The notes beneath the pieces are model-generated. The model saw only the letters and a program-made list of their open reading frames with translations, made no database searches and was not told the origin of the DNA. Positions 1-9,339 of a stretch of DNA of 64,000 bases are shown here, one piece after another. Made by a program: the position numbers and the translations under genes. This DNA is from Cherax quadricarinatus (Eukaryota; Arthropoda; Malacostraca; Decapoda; Parastacidae), in the NCBI RefSeq assembly GCF_038502225.1, contig NC_091323.1, forward strand, positions 24,076,845 through 24,140,844, written 5' to 3'. How positions within the stretch are numbered: position 1 is the first letter of the stretch; the number at the start of each line of letters is the position of its first letter.

Positions 1-687
1 CGTCCTGGCCTTCCTGCTTCCCCCCCACTTGTAGCTCTACTGTGTATTCGAAGCTCAAAACCACATGATCGCTGGCCCCAAGGGGTCTTTCATATGTGAT
101 GTCCTCGATATCTGCACTACTCAAGGTGAATACTAAGTCCAGTTTTGCTGGTTCATCCTCTCCTCTCTCTCTTGTAGTGTCCCTTACGTGTTGGTACATG
201 ACGTTTTCCAGTACCACCTCCATCATCTTAGCCCTCCATGTATCTTGGCCCCCATGTGGCTCCAAGTTCTCCCATTCGATCTCCTTGTGGTTAAAGTCGC
301 CCATGATCAGGAGCTTTGCCCTGCATGTATGAGCTCTTCTGGCCACTGCAGCCAGTGTGTCAACCATCGCTCTATTGCTCTCGTCATACTCTTGCCTTGG
401 CCTCCTGCTGTTCTGTGGTGGGTTATACATCACTGCAATTATCACCTTGGGACCTCCAGAGTGAAGCGTTCCCGCTATGCAATCACTTTCTTCTCCGCTG
501 TCTCCTCTATCCAGCTCATCAAAATTCCATCGGTGTTTGATCAGCAATACCACTCCTCCCCCCCCCCCTGTTCCTTCTGTCTTTCCTCAGGATCTGGTAT
601 CCCGTTGGGAAGATGGCATCTGTTATCATACCTGTAAGCTTGGTTTCTGTGATTGCTATGATGTCTGGTGATGCCTCTTTGACTCTT

Positions 688-690
<3 letters not shown>
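1..690 (-). pseudogene. LINE endonuclease (APE/EEP) domain fragment
   Basis: Read on the minus strand this is an apurinic-type endonuclease domain of a non-LTR retrotransposon. Family landmarks are visible in order: an ITETKL block near 625-645, a VIIAVMYNPP strand near 420-445, a MGDFN block near 290-305 and a SDH-type block near 75-90. The domain would nick target DNA to prime reverse transcription. The reading frame changes at a run of G (C on the + strand, about 558-567), so it is broken or carries a homopolymer error. The C-terminal part leaves the window at base 1, and no reverse transcriptase is seen here. The clade was not resolved. It lies upstream of, and antisense to, the host exon at 1039-1151, so it is probably intronic. 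Confidence 0.75.

Positions 691-749
<59 letters not shown>
690..749. repeat. (GT)n microsatellite
   Basis: About 29 uninterrupted TG dinucleotides directly follow the LINE fragment. Any open frame through it (poly His-Thr on the minus strand) is a by-product. Confidence 0.97.
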
Positions 750-753
<4 letters not shown>

Positions 754-890
754 AGATCACAGTAAATAGGTGATATCACAATATGCAAAATAACCACTGC
801 GAAAAAACATCATTAACAAGGAACTGTGATAATGTAAGAAATCACAAAAGTGCTTGGAAATTCACTATTTTTTTCACAGTGGTTATTATC
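750..890. repeat. Imperfect inverted repeat, TE-like
   Basis: AATAACCACTG at about 789-799 is matched in inverse orientation by CAGTGGTTATT at 877-887. The TGCAAAATAACCAC motif at the left arm recurs at 60952, which suggests a dispersed repeat family. No coding content is seen. Confidence 0.5.
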
Positions 891-1052
891 AATCATCAAT
901 ATAGTCAACATCATGAGATTTTACAGAATCATCCCCGAATAAATGAATAAAGTATGACTTGTGCTGAGTAATTAACATGTTAACTAGTGTGGGATAATTA
1001 TCAATCATCCATGTAGTTAACAACGTGACATTTTACAGAATCATTCCCTTCG
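883..1052 (+). repeat. Tandem duplication of a 3' splice-site region
   Basis: The stretch 883-941 and the stretch 1000-1052 are diverged copies about 115 bp apart: both hold ATTATCAATCATC..TAGT, then ATTTTACAG followed by AATCAT. The right copy ends in the acceptor that opens the exon at 1039. The left copy would be a decoy acceptor, and use of it meets an in-frame stop (GAA TAA) within a few codons. Confidence 0.6.
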
Positions 1053-1151
1053 TGGCAGCTGACGCCCTGACCAAGCTAGAGCATGACTTCAGCGATGATG
1101 ACACGCACTCGTCACCACGACCCTTGGTGCCCATCTTTATACCTGATGCTG
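1039..1151 (+). CDS. Gene A, internal exon 1 (of those visible)
   Basis: This is a short internal exon bounded by an acceptor (ATTTTACAG, ending 1038) and a strong donor (GTAAGT from 1152). Its open frame reads from 1040 as a hydrophilic, Asp-rich segment (VAADALTKLEHDFSDDDT) followed by SPRPLVPIF. It ends in phase 1 (one base, G, of a split codon), and the exon at 7828 starts with the two bases needed to complete it, giving GAG. That phase match, the clean splice sites and the Pro-rich ending that continues into the next exon support a single gene. Upstream exons and the start codon lie outside the window. The function of this segment is unknown. The next intron opens with a minisatellite whose unit resembles this exon's own end. 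Confidence 0.72.
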
Positions 1152-3990
1152 GTAAGTACCCAGGTACCTGGTGATGGTCAGTGCCCAAGTATCTGATGCT
1201 GATAAGTGCCCAGGTACCTGGTGATGGTCAGTGCCCAAGTATCTGTTGCTGATAAGTGCCCAGGTACCTGGTGATGGTCAGTGACCAGGTATCTGACGGT
1301 AGTAAGTACCCAGGTACCTAGTGAAGGTAAGTGTCCAAGTACTTGATATTAATATGTACCCCAGATACCTGGTGATGGTAACTGTCCAAGTACATGTTAC
1401 TAATAAGTACCCAGGTACTTGGTAAGGTGAGTGTTCAATTACCTGATACTAATAAGTACCCAGGTAGCTGGAGATGGTGAGTGCCGAAGTACCTGATGCT
1501 AATTACCCAGGTATCTCGTGCTGGCGAGTGCCCAGGTATCTGGTGCTGGTAAGTACCCAAGTATCTAGTGCTGGCGAGTACCCACGTATCTGGTGCTAGT
1601 GAGTGCCTAGGTATCTGGTGCTGGTGAGTACCCAGGTATCTGATGCTGGTGAGTGCCCAGGTATTTGGTGCTGTTGAGTACCCAGGTATTTGGTGCTGTT
1701 GAGTACCAAGGTATCTGGTGCTGGCGATTACCAAAATATCTGGTGCTGGAGAGTGCCCAGGTATCTGGTGCTGTTGAGTACCCAGGTATCTGGTGCTGTT
1801 GAGTACCCAGGTATCTGGTGCTGGCGATTACCCAAATATCTGGTGTTGGTGAGTACCCAGGTATCTGGTGCTGGTGAGTACCCAGGTATCTGGTGTTGGT
1901 GAGTACTCAGGTATCTGGTGCTTGTGAGTACCCAGGTATCTGGTGCTTGTGAGTACCCAGGTATCTGGTGCTTGTGAGTACTCAGGTATCTGGTGTTGGT
2001 GAGTACTCAGGTATCTGGTGCTGGTGAGTACCCAGGTATCTGGTGTTGGCGAGTACCCAGGTATCTGGTGCTGGCGAGTACCCAATTATCTGGTGTTGAT
2101 GAGTACCCAGGTATCTGGTGCTGGTGAGTACCCAGGTATCTGGTGCTTGCGAGTACCCAAATATCTGGTGTTGATGAGTACCTAGGTATCTGATGCTGGT
2201 GAGTACTCAGGTATCTGGCGCTGGTGAGTACCCAGGTATCTGGTGTTGGTGAGTACTCAGGTATCTGGGGCTGGTGAGTACCCAGGTATCTGGTGGTGTT
2301 GACTGCCCAGGTATCGGGTGCTTGTGAGTACCCAGGTATCTGGTGCTGGTGAGTACCCAGTTATCTGGTGCTGGTGAGTACCCAGTATCTGGTGCTGGTG
2401 AGTACCCAGGTATCTGGTGCGTACCCAGGTATCTGGTGCTGGTGAGTATCCAAGTATCTGGTGCTGGTGCGTACCCAGGTATCTGGTGCTGGTGAGTACC
2501 CAGGTATCTGGTGCTGGCGAGCACCCAGGTATCTGGTGCTGGTGAGCACCCAGGTATCTGGTGCTGGCGAGCACCCAGGTATCTGGTGCTGGTGAGTACC
2601 CAGGTATCTGGTGCTGGTGAGTACCCAGGTATCTGGTGCTAGTGAGCACCCAGGTATCTGGTGCTGGTGAGTACCCAGGTATCTGGTGCTGGTGAGTACC
2701 CAAGTATCTGGTTCTGGTGAGTACCCAGGTATCTGGTGCTGGTGAGTACCCAGGTATCTGGTGCTAGTGAGAACCCAGGTATCTGGTGCTGGTGAGTACC
2801 CAGGTATCTGGTGCTGGTGAGTACCCAGGTATCTGGTGCTGGTGAGTACCCAAATATCTGGTTCTGGTGAGTACCCAGGTATCTGGTGCTGGTGAGTACC
2901 CAGGTATCTAGTGCTAGTGAGAACCCAGGTATCTGGTGCTGGTGAGTACCCAGGTATCTGGTGCTGGTGAGTACCCAGGTATCTGGTGCTAGTGAGTGCC
3001 CAGGTATCTGGTGTTGGTGAGTACCTAGGTATCTGGTGTTGGTGAGTTCCCAGGTATTTGGTGCTGTTGAGTACCCAGGTATCTGGTGCTGTTGAGTACT
3101 CAGGTATCTGGTGCTGGCGATTACCCAAATATCTGGTGTTGGTGAGTACCCAGGTATCTGGTGCTGGTGAGTACCCAGGTATCTGGTGTTGGTGAGTACT
3201 CAGGTATCTGGTGCTTGTGAGTACCCAGGTATCTGATGCTTGTGAGTACCCAGGTATCTGGTGCTTGTGAGCACTCAGGTATCTGGTGTTAGTGAGTACT
3301 CAGGTATCTGGTGCTGGTGACTACCCAGGTATCTGGTGTTGGCGAGTACCCAGGGATCTGGTGCTGGTGAGTACCCAGGTATCTGGTGCTGGTGAGTACC
3401 CAGGTATCTGGTGCTGGCGAGCACCCAAATATCTGGTGTTGATGAGTACCCAGGTATCTGGTGCTGGTGAGTACCCAGATATCTGGTGCTGGTGAGTACC
3501 CAGGTATCTTGTGTTTGTGAGTACCCAGGTATCTGATGCTGGTGAGTACTCGGGTATCTGGTGCTGGTGAGTACCCAGGTATCTGATGCTAGTGAGCACC
3601 CAGGTATCTGGTGCTGGTGAGTACCCAGGTATCTGGTGCTGGTGGGTACCCAGGTATCTGGTGCTAGTGAGTGCCCAGGTATCTGGTGTTGGTGAGTACC
3701 TAGGTATCTGGTGTTGGTGAGTACCCAGGTATCTGGTGCTGGTGAGTACCCAGGTATCTGGTGCTGGTGAGTACCCAGGTATCTGGTGCTGGTGAGTACC
3801 CAGGTATCTGGTGCTAGTGAGTGCCCAGGTATCTGGTGTTGGTGAGTACCTAGGTATCTGGTGCTGGTGAGTACACAGGTATCTGGTGCTGGTGAGTACC
3901 CAGGTATCTGGTGCTGGTGAGTACCCAGGTATCTGGTGCTGGTGAGTACCCAGGTATCTGGTGCTGGTGAGTACCCAGGTATCTGGTGCT
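1152..3990 (+). repeat. 25-bp minisatellite built on a splice-donor junction
   Basis: About 110 tandem units of 25 bp have the consensus GTGAGTACCCAGGTATCTGG plus TGCTG, running from the donor of the exon at 1039-1151 to the edge of the Penelope-like element. The first 350 bp are a more diverged 50-bp dimer form (GATAAGTGCCCAGGTACCTG type), while the rest is homogeneous with blocks of shared variants (for example TGCCCAGG then TACCTAGG near 2995, 3670 and 3825). Almost every unit contains CTG-GTGAGTA, a near-consensus 5' splice site. The long minus-strand open frames arise because the unit lacks stops in any frame and 3 x 25 = 75; they are not genes. Confidence 0.95.
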
Positions 3991-4033
3991 GGTTTAGAAT
4001 GATACATGAGCAAACACTAGACATATTTATTAG

Positions 4034-4075
4034 AAAACGTTTCGGTCCTGGGACCCTGATCGCTTCTAACAAAGA
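4034..4075 (-). ncRNA. Degenerate hammerhead-like motif in Penelope terminal repeat
   Basis: On the minus strand GAA, then GCGATCAG, then GGTCC-CA-GGACC (stem II), then GAAACGT and TTTC. Stem I would be GAA:UUC. The core bases depart from CUGANGA at several places, so cleavage is not expected. A sister copy lies on the + strand at about 29525-29565. Confidence 0.5.
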
Positions 4076-4137
4076 GGTTAAAAAGACAATATGTATAAGC
4101 GGAGAGTGAGATGAGTGACACATGGTGACCTCAAGAA

Positions 4138-4513
4138 CAGGGCCGGCCTTAAGCAGATTGCCCCCAATTGGGCCCCGCGCCTAAGGGGGCCCCGCGCTAG
4201 AGTGTAATCTACTCTCGGCTTGTCAAGTACACACAACAACACGAAGTAAAAAAAAAAAAAGAAGAGGGGCTTTGGATATAATATGTTGGCGAATTAATAA
4301 ATCATTTCACAGTCACTAAAGCAAGTGGTATTGTGACTATGTACTTTTCAGAGGTGATATACAAATGTTGTTTGTTACTTAAAATGTAGCTTACATTTGT
4401 TTGTTCTATTAACTCGCATGCATTTTTTAAGCGCATAGTTTGATTGCTTTCCATACATGGGATCCACCAAAATTGTTCCCAAATGGGCCCCGCACCTCCT
4501 AAGGCCGGCTCTG
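4138..4513. mobile_element. hAT-type MITE (376 bp)
   Basis: The ends are CAGGGCCGGCCTTA at the left and TAAGGCCGGCTCTG at the right, an imperfect terminal inverted repeat typical of hAT elements. The 8 bases outside are CTCAAGAA (4130-4137) and CTGAAGAA (4514-4521), an 8-bp target duplication with one mismatch, the size hAT transposases make. The interior has GGCCCCGCGCC blocks near both ends and no transposase, so it is non-autonomous. It interrupts the 3' region of the Penelope-like element. Confidence 0.82.
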
Positions 4514-4556
4514 CTGAAGAATGCCATATTGGGATGAGGACAGGTAGTCAATGGAA

Positions 4557-4925
4557 TCACGTGACTCCTGTGTTGTTAGGAAGGTGGTGCTTTGCCTGGT
4601 TGAGTATCATGTATGCTAATGTTTTTGAATTTCTGTAGTCTCCAGTATCATGTTCTATGGTGTCGGTTATGGCAGTTAGCGAGGCTTCCAGACATCGTCG
4701 GCGTCTAAGATCTAGTTCTGCAAGGACGAACTCTGCCTCATCCTGATTCATCAAATGTCCCATGGAGTCCCTGTGGATGACGCAGGCGTACCTTACGTCG
4801 TCTCTGTTGCTGGCGTTTCGATGTTCGTTGACGCGGACTGAAAGATTTCTGCCTGTTTCCCATACGCATTTCTTGGGACAGTATCCACAGGGAATGATGT
4901 AGACGCCCGCTGTGGAAGTTAGATG
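4557..4925 (-). pseudogene. GIY-YIG endonuclease domain of Penelope-like element
   Basis: On the minus strand the sequence reads a GVYIIPCGYCPKK block (about 4900-4860), then ETGRNLSVRVNEHRNA (about 4855-4810), then a His-containing stretch and a long basic tail (DLRRRRCLEASL) to the stop near 4557. The order GVYII, CxxC, V[W/G]ETGR and VNEH is that of the GIY-YIG nuclease of Penelope-like elements, which nicks target DNA. The second signature Tyr-Gly pair appears as CVWETGR here, a change at an active-site-proximal position. A frame change near 4763 splits it. The neighbouring terminal repeats support the assignment. Confidence 0.75.
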
Positions 4926-5580
4926 TGTGGGGGCTACATTTCACAGTAAGGTATTTGATAGATGACGTGTTTATGATGGAAACATTTATGTTGCTCTTAG
5001 CAAGTACTTGGCAAGTATTCGTGTCATTATCACCACATGAGAGTACTGTGAAATGCTTAGAGGACTGTTCCATGGGGGATTTGCTGAGGACAGCTTGTGC
5101 CTTGAATCTGCAATCCCGGATGAAGAAAGATGGAAACTGAAGACGTGTGAAGTCTTGTGTTACGTAAATACATTCTTCAAGAAAACAAGGGCTGGAGATG
5201 CGAAAAGCTCTCAAGAAGAAGCTAATAAGGACACCTCTTAATGCGGGTATCTGGTGCGAATAGAAGTGTTGGTAGGTTTCCCGTACACATTGAAGAGAAA
5301 TCTGTCACTGTCGGGAGACCTGCACATCAGGACGTCGAGGAAAGAAGTTTGCCATCTTTTTCGAAATCAAGTATACACCTTATTGATGGCTCGACAGCAC
5401 TAATCGTTTTGAAGAGGGCCTGGATACTGAAACGTTTCGAATAGAAAGCCAATATATCGCCAACGTATCTTAGCGAGGAAACGGTGCTGGTAATGAGGGC
5501 GCTGAATTTCTCGGTCTTTAGGTTCTAGTGTTTGCTCACGTGTCTTTCTAAACCAGTTTGTCGGTATCAGTTACCAAGGT

Positions 5581-5869
5581 TTATACCGCACTAAAGTATA
5601 TCATATTTTCTTACTACTATCAGATATAATACCAGATATCATTAACCGTTGTTGCAAGCTAGTCACTCTTATTTCCATTAATTTTTTACATTTTCTTAAG
5701 CAATAACTTCCTCGCAACCATCTTCCCTACAGCTTTATTATGTTCACCATCATTTATTCTAACAAACATACTGATCGTTTCTCGCAACACTCTTCTATGA
5801 AATATCTCAAGCAAGAAGCCTATACAATATTTCAATTTCGTGCACTTTTGAAAGGTGATGGCTTGATTT
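5581..5869. other. AT-rich intronic sequence, nothing recognised
   Basis: This is unique-looking AT-rich DNA within intron 1 of gene A, between the Penelope-like element and the next LINE fragment. I see no reading frame or repeat in it. Confidence 0.6.
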
Positions 5870-6400
5870 AAGGGAAGAGTTCTTGATGGAAGGAATTGAA
5901 GCCCCGTTCAGGAGAGGAGAAATATCAAAGATGGAACAGATACAGAAATCTTCTACGACCCGCATAGCCAATAAAGCATTCAAATTACTGGGAAGGCCTT
6001 AAGTCTTAAATGTGTACTCAATTGAGCAGAGGAGAGAGCGATACATGATAATATATACCTGGAAAGTACTTGAGGGCCGTGTCCCAAATCTGCACACTGC
6101 CATAACATATTGGAAGGAGAGATATGGAAGGAAGTGCAAAATACACCCAATGAAAAGCAGGAGTTCAGGTGGCACAATAAGGAAACACTGTATCATCGTC
6201 CGTGACCCCAGACTATTCAACATCTTACCAGAAGATATCAGTAACACTGCTGGGACAAGTGTAGAAGTCATCAATAGGAAATTGGACAAGAGTCTTCACC
6301 AGGTGCCAGATCAACCAGACTCTGATGGATGTGTGGGTCAGAGGACCACCAGCAGTAACAGCCTGGTTAACCAGGCGAGCACCTGACAATCCTGGACTAT
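5870..6400 (+). pseudogene. LINE family B 3' fragment (RT C-terminus), old copy
   Basis: The + strand encodes a decayed version of the C-terminus seen intact-like at 51760-52271: IEAPFRRGEI near 5895, then SIEQRRERYMIIYTWKVLEG from 6012 and DPRLFNILPEDI near 6215. It ends with the family tail that encodes NSLVNQA. Against the 51.8-kb copy it differs at many codons, so it is an older insertion. It is 5'-truncated and has no catalytic domain. Confidence 0.8.
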
Positions 6401-6734
6401 GGTCGGGCTCCGGAAGTAGAAAAACTCTCGGAGCTCATCAAATGTATATCAAAGGTGTACCTCCGAGTCCCCGTACACAGATATTACTTTACGAGTTTAG
6501 CGTTTCCTCGTTAATATATTATACAGTAATAGCAGACTTCGTACTAAAGAAGCAGAACAAAGGTTCACTTATTCAGGCTCTGCATACTAAACATAACATT
6601 ATAACGCTTACCAATTTCCCAACGAACATACATACATACATAAACACATACGTCTCTCGCAATTATGTTTGTCTGCAGAAAGTCACCAGCCTTCTTATGT
6701 CCTCCCTTCATTTTTTTAAATACTTTTTGCAAAG
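6401..6734. other. Intronic sequence, no gene
   Basis: AT-rich sequence between two LINE family B fragments. The first 70 bases look like remaining 3' tail of the upstream fragment, and nothing else is recognised. Confidence 0.5.
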
Positions 6735-7480
6735 ACCTAGGAGTGATTATGTCGGAGGATCTCACCTTCAAGGACCATAACATTGTATCAATCGCATCTG
6801 CTAGAAAAATGACAGGATGGATAATGAGAACCTTCAAAACTAGGGAGGCCAAGCCCATGATGACACTCTTCAGGTCACTTGTTCTATCTAGGCTGGAATA
6901 TTGCTGCACTCTAACAGCACCTTTCAAGGCAGGTGAAATTGCCGACCTAGAAAATGTACAGAGAACTTTCACGGCGCGCATAACGGAGATAAAACACCTC
7001 AATTACTGGGAGCGCTTGAGGTTTCTAAACCTGTATTCCCTGGAACGCAGGAGGGAGAGATACATGATTATATACACCTGGAAAATCCTAGAGGGACTAG
7101 TACCAAACTTGCACACGAAAATCACTCACTACGAAAGCAAAAGACTTGGCAGACGATGCACCATCCCCCCAATGAAAAGCAGGGGTGTCACTAGCACGTT
7201 AAGAGACCATACAATAAGTGTCAGGGGCCCGAGACTGTTCAACTGCCTCCCAGCACACATAAGGGGGATTACCAACAGACCCCTGGCAGTCTTCAAGCTG
7301 GCACTGGACAAGCAACTAAAGTCAGTTCCTGATCAGCCGGGCTGTGGCTCGTACGTTGGTTTGCGTGCAGCCAGCAGCAACAGCCTGGTTGATCAGGCGC
7401 TGATCCACCAGGAGGCCTGGTCACAGACCGGGCCGCGGGGGCGTTGACCCCCGAAACTCTCTCCAGGTAAACTCCAGGTA
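6735..7480 (+). pseudogene. LINE family B 3' fragment (RT C-terminus), young copy
   Basis: This 5'-truncated LINE encodes the post-catalytic part of a reverse transcriptase, opening at KDLGVIMSEDLTFKDH (6735) and running to about 7447. It is nearly base-for-base identical to 51570-52300 with only a handful of substitutions. It keeps TGG at 7008-7010, where the 51.8-kb copy has TGA. Both copies end in the same short direct repeat, CTCCAGGTAAACTCCAGGTA. Lacking the endonuclease and catalytic RT, it is a dead-on-arrival copy inside intron 1 of gene A, on the same strand. Confidence 0.88.
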
Positions 7481-7827
7481 ATGTTTTTTCAGCACACAAC
7501 AATATTAATTCTCGCTTTATTTCAGTACTCTTCCTTTTGGACTCCAGTTTGGACTTAAATTACTCAAAGATCATGTGCAAAATAAAAAAAAATGTACTCA
7601 TCATCCTGTCCTATAGGTTTCCACATGAATCAAATTTTAAGAGAAATAATAGTCTATGAATTAACCCTTATTAAAAGTGAAGTGCTTTTAAATCCTGGCA
7701 AGTATGTTCTTTTCATTCATCAACAAAGTTGCTCCCATCGTTGTCATATCTGCTAACTCTTAATTAAAAGCTTAATTAGAGCATACTTGTGCTTCTTTTA
7801 ATAAACATTCACTATTTTTTTCCCCAG
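7481..7827 (+). other. End of gene A intron 1
   Basis: AT-rich intronic sequence that ends in a pyrimidine-rich tract and acceptor (TTTTTTTCCCCAG, ending 7827). No other feature is seen. Confidence 0.6.
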
Positions 7828-8751
7828 AGAATGATCAAATCAGCAGTGACTCTGAGAATGTAGCCATCGAAAATTCCGATGATGTTACTGAAGCAGCCAC
7901 TTCCTCTACCCCGACAACCACCCGTCGCACTCACTCTCGCCTTCCCATTGGTGATCGCCGCAACCCCCTCCTGCCGCCTCGCCGTACCATTATCCGGCCC
8001 GTCACGGATGAATCTTTCCAACGGCGACCATTCTTGCCCTTCCGTCGCCCCACAGAACGCCCAATACGTCCTTATCACGACCTGTTATCACGCCCTCTTT
8101 CAACTGAAGTCACATCACCTGAGATTCCCAACACCATGCCCACAGTAACACCAAAGCCACATATTCCCTTGAAAGACCTAGACCTCCCCGAAACACATCT
8201 TCCTTTGTTCCCGCCCAGTCGTCCACCACCAACGACGTTACCAGATACTACGACTATGTCACCTGCAGATACAACTCTCCCTCCTCATCTCCCACCTGCT
8301 CCTCCTCCTCCACCAAAAACCACCACTATCATTCCTATCCAGAGCTCACGACTAGAAGAGACTCCCCTACAAAATCAACGACCAGCAGAAATTCCCACAC
8401 AAAATTCACGACCAGCAGAAATTCCCACACAAAATTCACGACCAGTAGAGAGTCACCTACAAAATTCACGACCAATAGAGATTCCTCTACAAAATTCCCC
8501 ACCAAATTCACGGCCAGTGGTAATTCCCACTCAAAATTCACGACCAATAGTGTCCAACGATATTGCCAATCTACTGCTTCAAGATATTTTCGATCTTCCT
8601 GAGGGACAAAACCCACCACCAGTCAGGTTTGGACCGAACCAAATAACACCAAAACCAATAGTGCCAGTTAAGATCGCTTCTTCTCTACCAGAGATACCAC
8701 CAGCTGTCAGAGATCAACTACCATTGGCTACTGATCCAGTATTAGCATCAG
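7828..8751 (+). CDS. Gene A, large proline-rich exon
   Basis: This 924-bp exon is open throughout in the frame set by the split codon from 1151. It opens with an acidic Ser/Asn-rich stretch (NDQISSDSENVAIEN), then an Arg/Pro-rich part (RRTIIRPVTDESFQRRPFL) and a Pro/Thr-rich part. From about 8370 to 8560 it holds about six copies of a ten-residue unit of the form IPTQNSRPAE, encoded by 30-bp repeats. It ends at a donor (GTAGGT from 8752) in phase 1. Pro/Thr-rich, low-complexity composition fits an extracellular or mucin-like linker, possibly O-glycosylated, but this is inference. Splice phases match both neighbours. The minus-strand open frame across the 30-bp repeats is a shadow. Confidence 0.8.
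8370..8560 (+). repeat. 30-bp coding tandem repeat in gene A
   Basis: About six imperfect in-frame units have the form AAAATTCACGACCAGCAGAA with a flanking ATTCCCACAC. They encode NSRPAEIPTQ-like decapeptides. Because the unit is a multiple of three, copy number could vary without a frame change. Confidence 0.85.
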
Positions 8752-9205
8752 GTAGGTAAACAAAAATTTATCACACCAGTTTGTCACCCATCCCATGTCT
8801 CAATTCTTCATCCCATCATTATTATTCTCTTCTATGCACGAACTCATGTGATTAATTTTATCAAATCGCAGAACGGGTTGGCTGGATAATACACTGGCCT
8901 GCGAGTTTTAGGACTCGTTTGCCAAGAATTCGAGCTCCAGCCGTTCTGTGATTTGTTTGCAATCATGTTATTACGATTTCCTGAGTCATTTGTTTAATAT
9001 CGATGCTAGTTAATAATCATGGTTTTCCTCCTAATAGATCATCATATTCATTAATAAACTTTTCATCACTAAGTCAGTATACGTTACTTTTTGTGCGAGT
9101 CTTTTGAAGCTGCCAACACAGATTAAGAAATTATTTTACATTTCCTAGTACACAGACACATGGATTATTAAGCTCACTACACAATGTATGTTATTTTCTG
9201 TACAG
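8752..9205 (+). other. Gene A intron 2
   Basis: A GTAGGT donor at 8752 and a TTTTCTGTACAG acceptor ending 9205 bound a 454-bp AT-rich intron. Its length and plain composition contrast with the minisatellite-laden intron 1. Confidence 0.75.
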
Positions 9206-9339
9206 GTCTTCTGAAACTATCTGGGTGCAACATCTACGGTCGCATGTACGTGGTAAAGGATAGAATTCCCGAGCTCTCAGCCAAGTGCAAAGAGTGCCGC
9301 TGCACACCAGTCGGAGTGCAATGTCTCCCAATATGCTGA
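9206..9339 (+). CDS. Gene A, terminal exon: cysteine-rich VWC-like end
   Basis: The exon starts with GT completing a glycine codon and encodes 43 residues to a TGA at 9337. It contains GCNIYGRMYVVKD, then a spacer of about 19 residues after the first Cys, then CKECRC, then C and C near the end: six cysteines with a CxxCxC core. This spacing resembles von Willebrand factor C / chordin-like modules, which bind growth factors or matrix proteins in secreted proteins; the module is shorter than a full VWC domain (about 60-70 residues), so I call it VWC-like. It makes the gene product likely secreted, consistent with the Pro/Thr-rich middle. A signal peptide would lie upstream of the window and cannot be checked. 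Confidence 0.75.

Larger units (their letters stand above)
3991..5580 (-). mobile_element. Penelope-like retroelement, 3' part with terminal repeats
   Basis: The minus strand carries the C-terminal part of a Penelope-like element. Read 5560 to 4560 it shows a decayed reverse-transcriptase tail (LDVLMCRS block near 5330, then CTGNLPTLL) and a GIY-YIG endonuclease region. The terminal motif CTAGTGTTTGCTCACGTG is present on the + strand at 5524 and in inverse form near 4000, so the ends are inverted copies, as is usual for Penelope terminal repeats. A hammerhead-like motif lies near 4034-4075. A hAT-type MITE (4138-4513) splits the 3' region. Stops and frame changes show the copy is dead. It is inserted at the downstream end of the minisatellite in intron 1 of gene A. 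Confidence 0.75.

Noticed and set aside
519..797. Poly His-Thr N-terminus of the minus-strand frame
   Set aside because: The first part is the (GT)n microsatellite; only the downstream endonuclease part is meaningful.
1152..3990. CRISPR-like array
   Set aside because: The units are contiguous without spacers, the DNA is eukaryotic and no Cas genes are present. The 420-bp arrays are likewise not CRISPR.
1165..3990. Each 13-bp GTATCTGGTGCTG between CAG and GTGAGT as a microexon
   Set aside because: AG and GT flank it in most units, but there is no pyrimidine tract before the AG and 13 is not a multiple of three. Left as a possibility for RNA data only.
1435..4123. Long minus-strand open frames encoding THQHQIPGYSPAPDTWVL-type repeats
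   Set aside because: They are translations of the 25-bp minisatellite, whose unit has no stops in these frames; there is no start context, splice or domain evidence.
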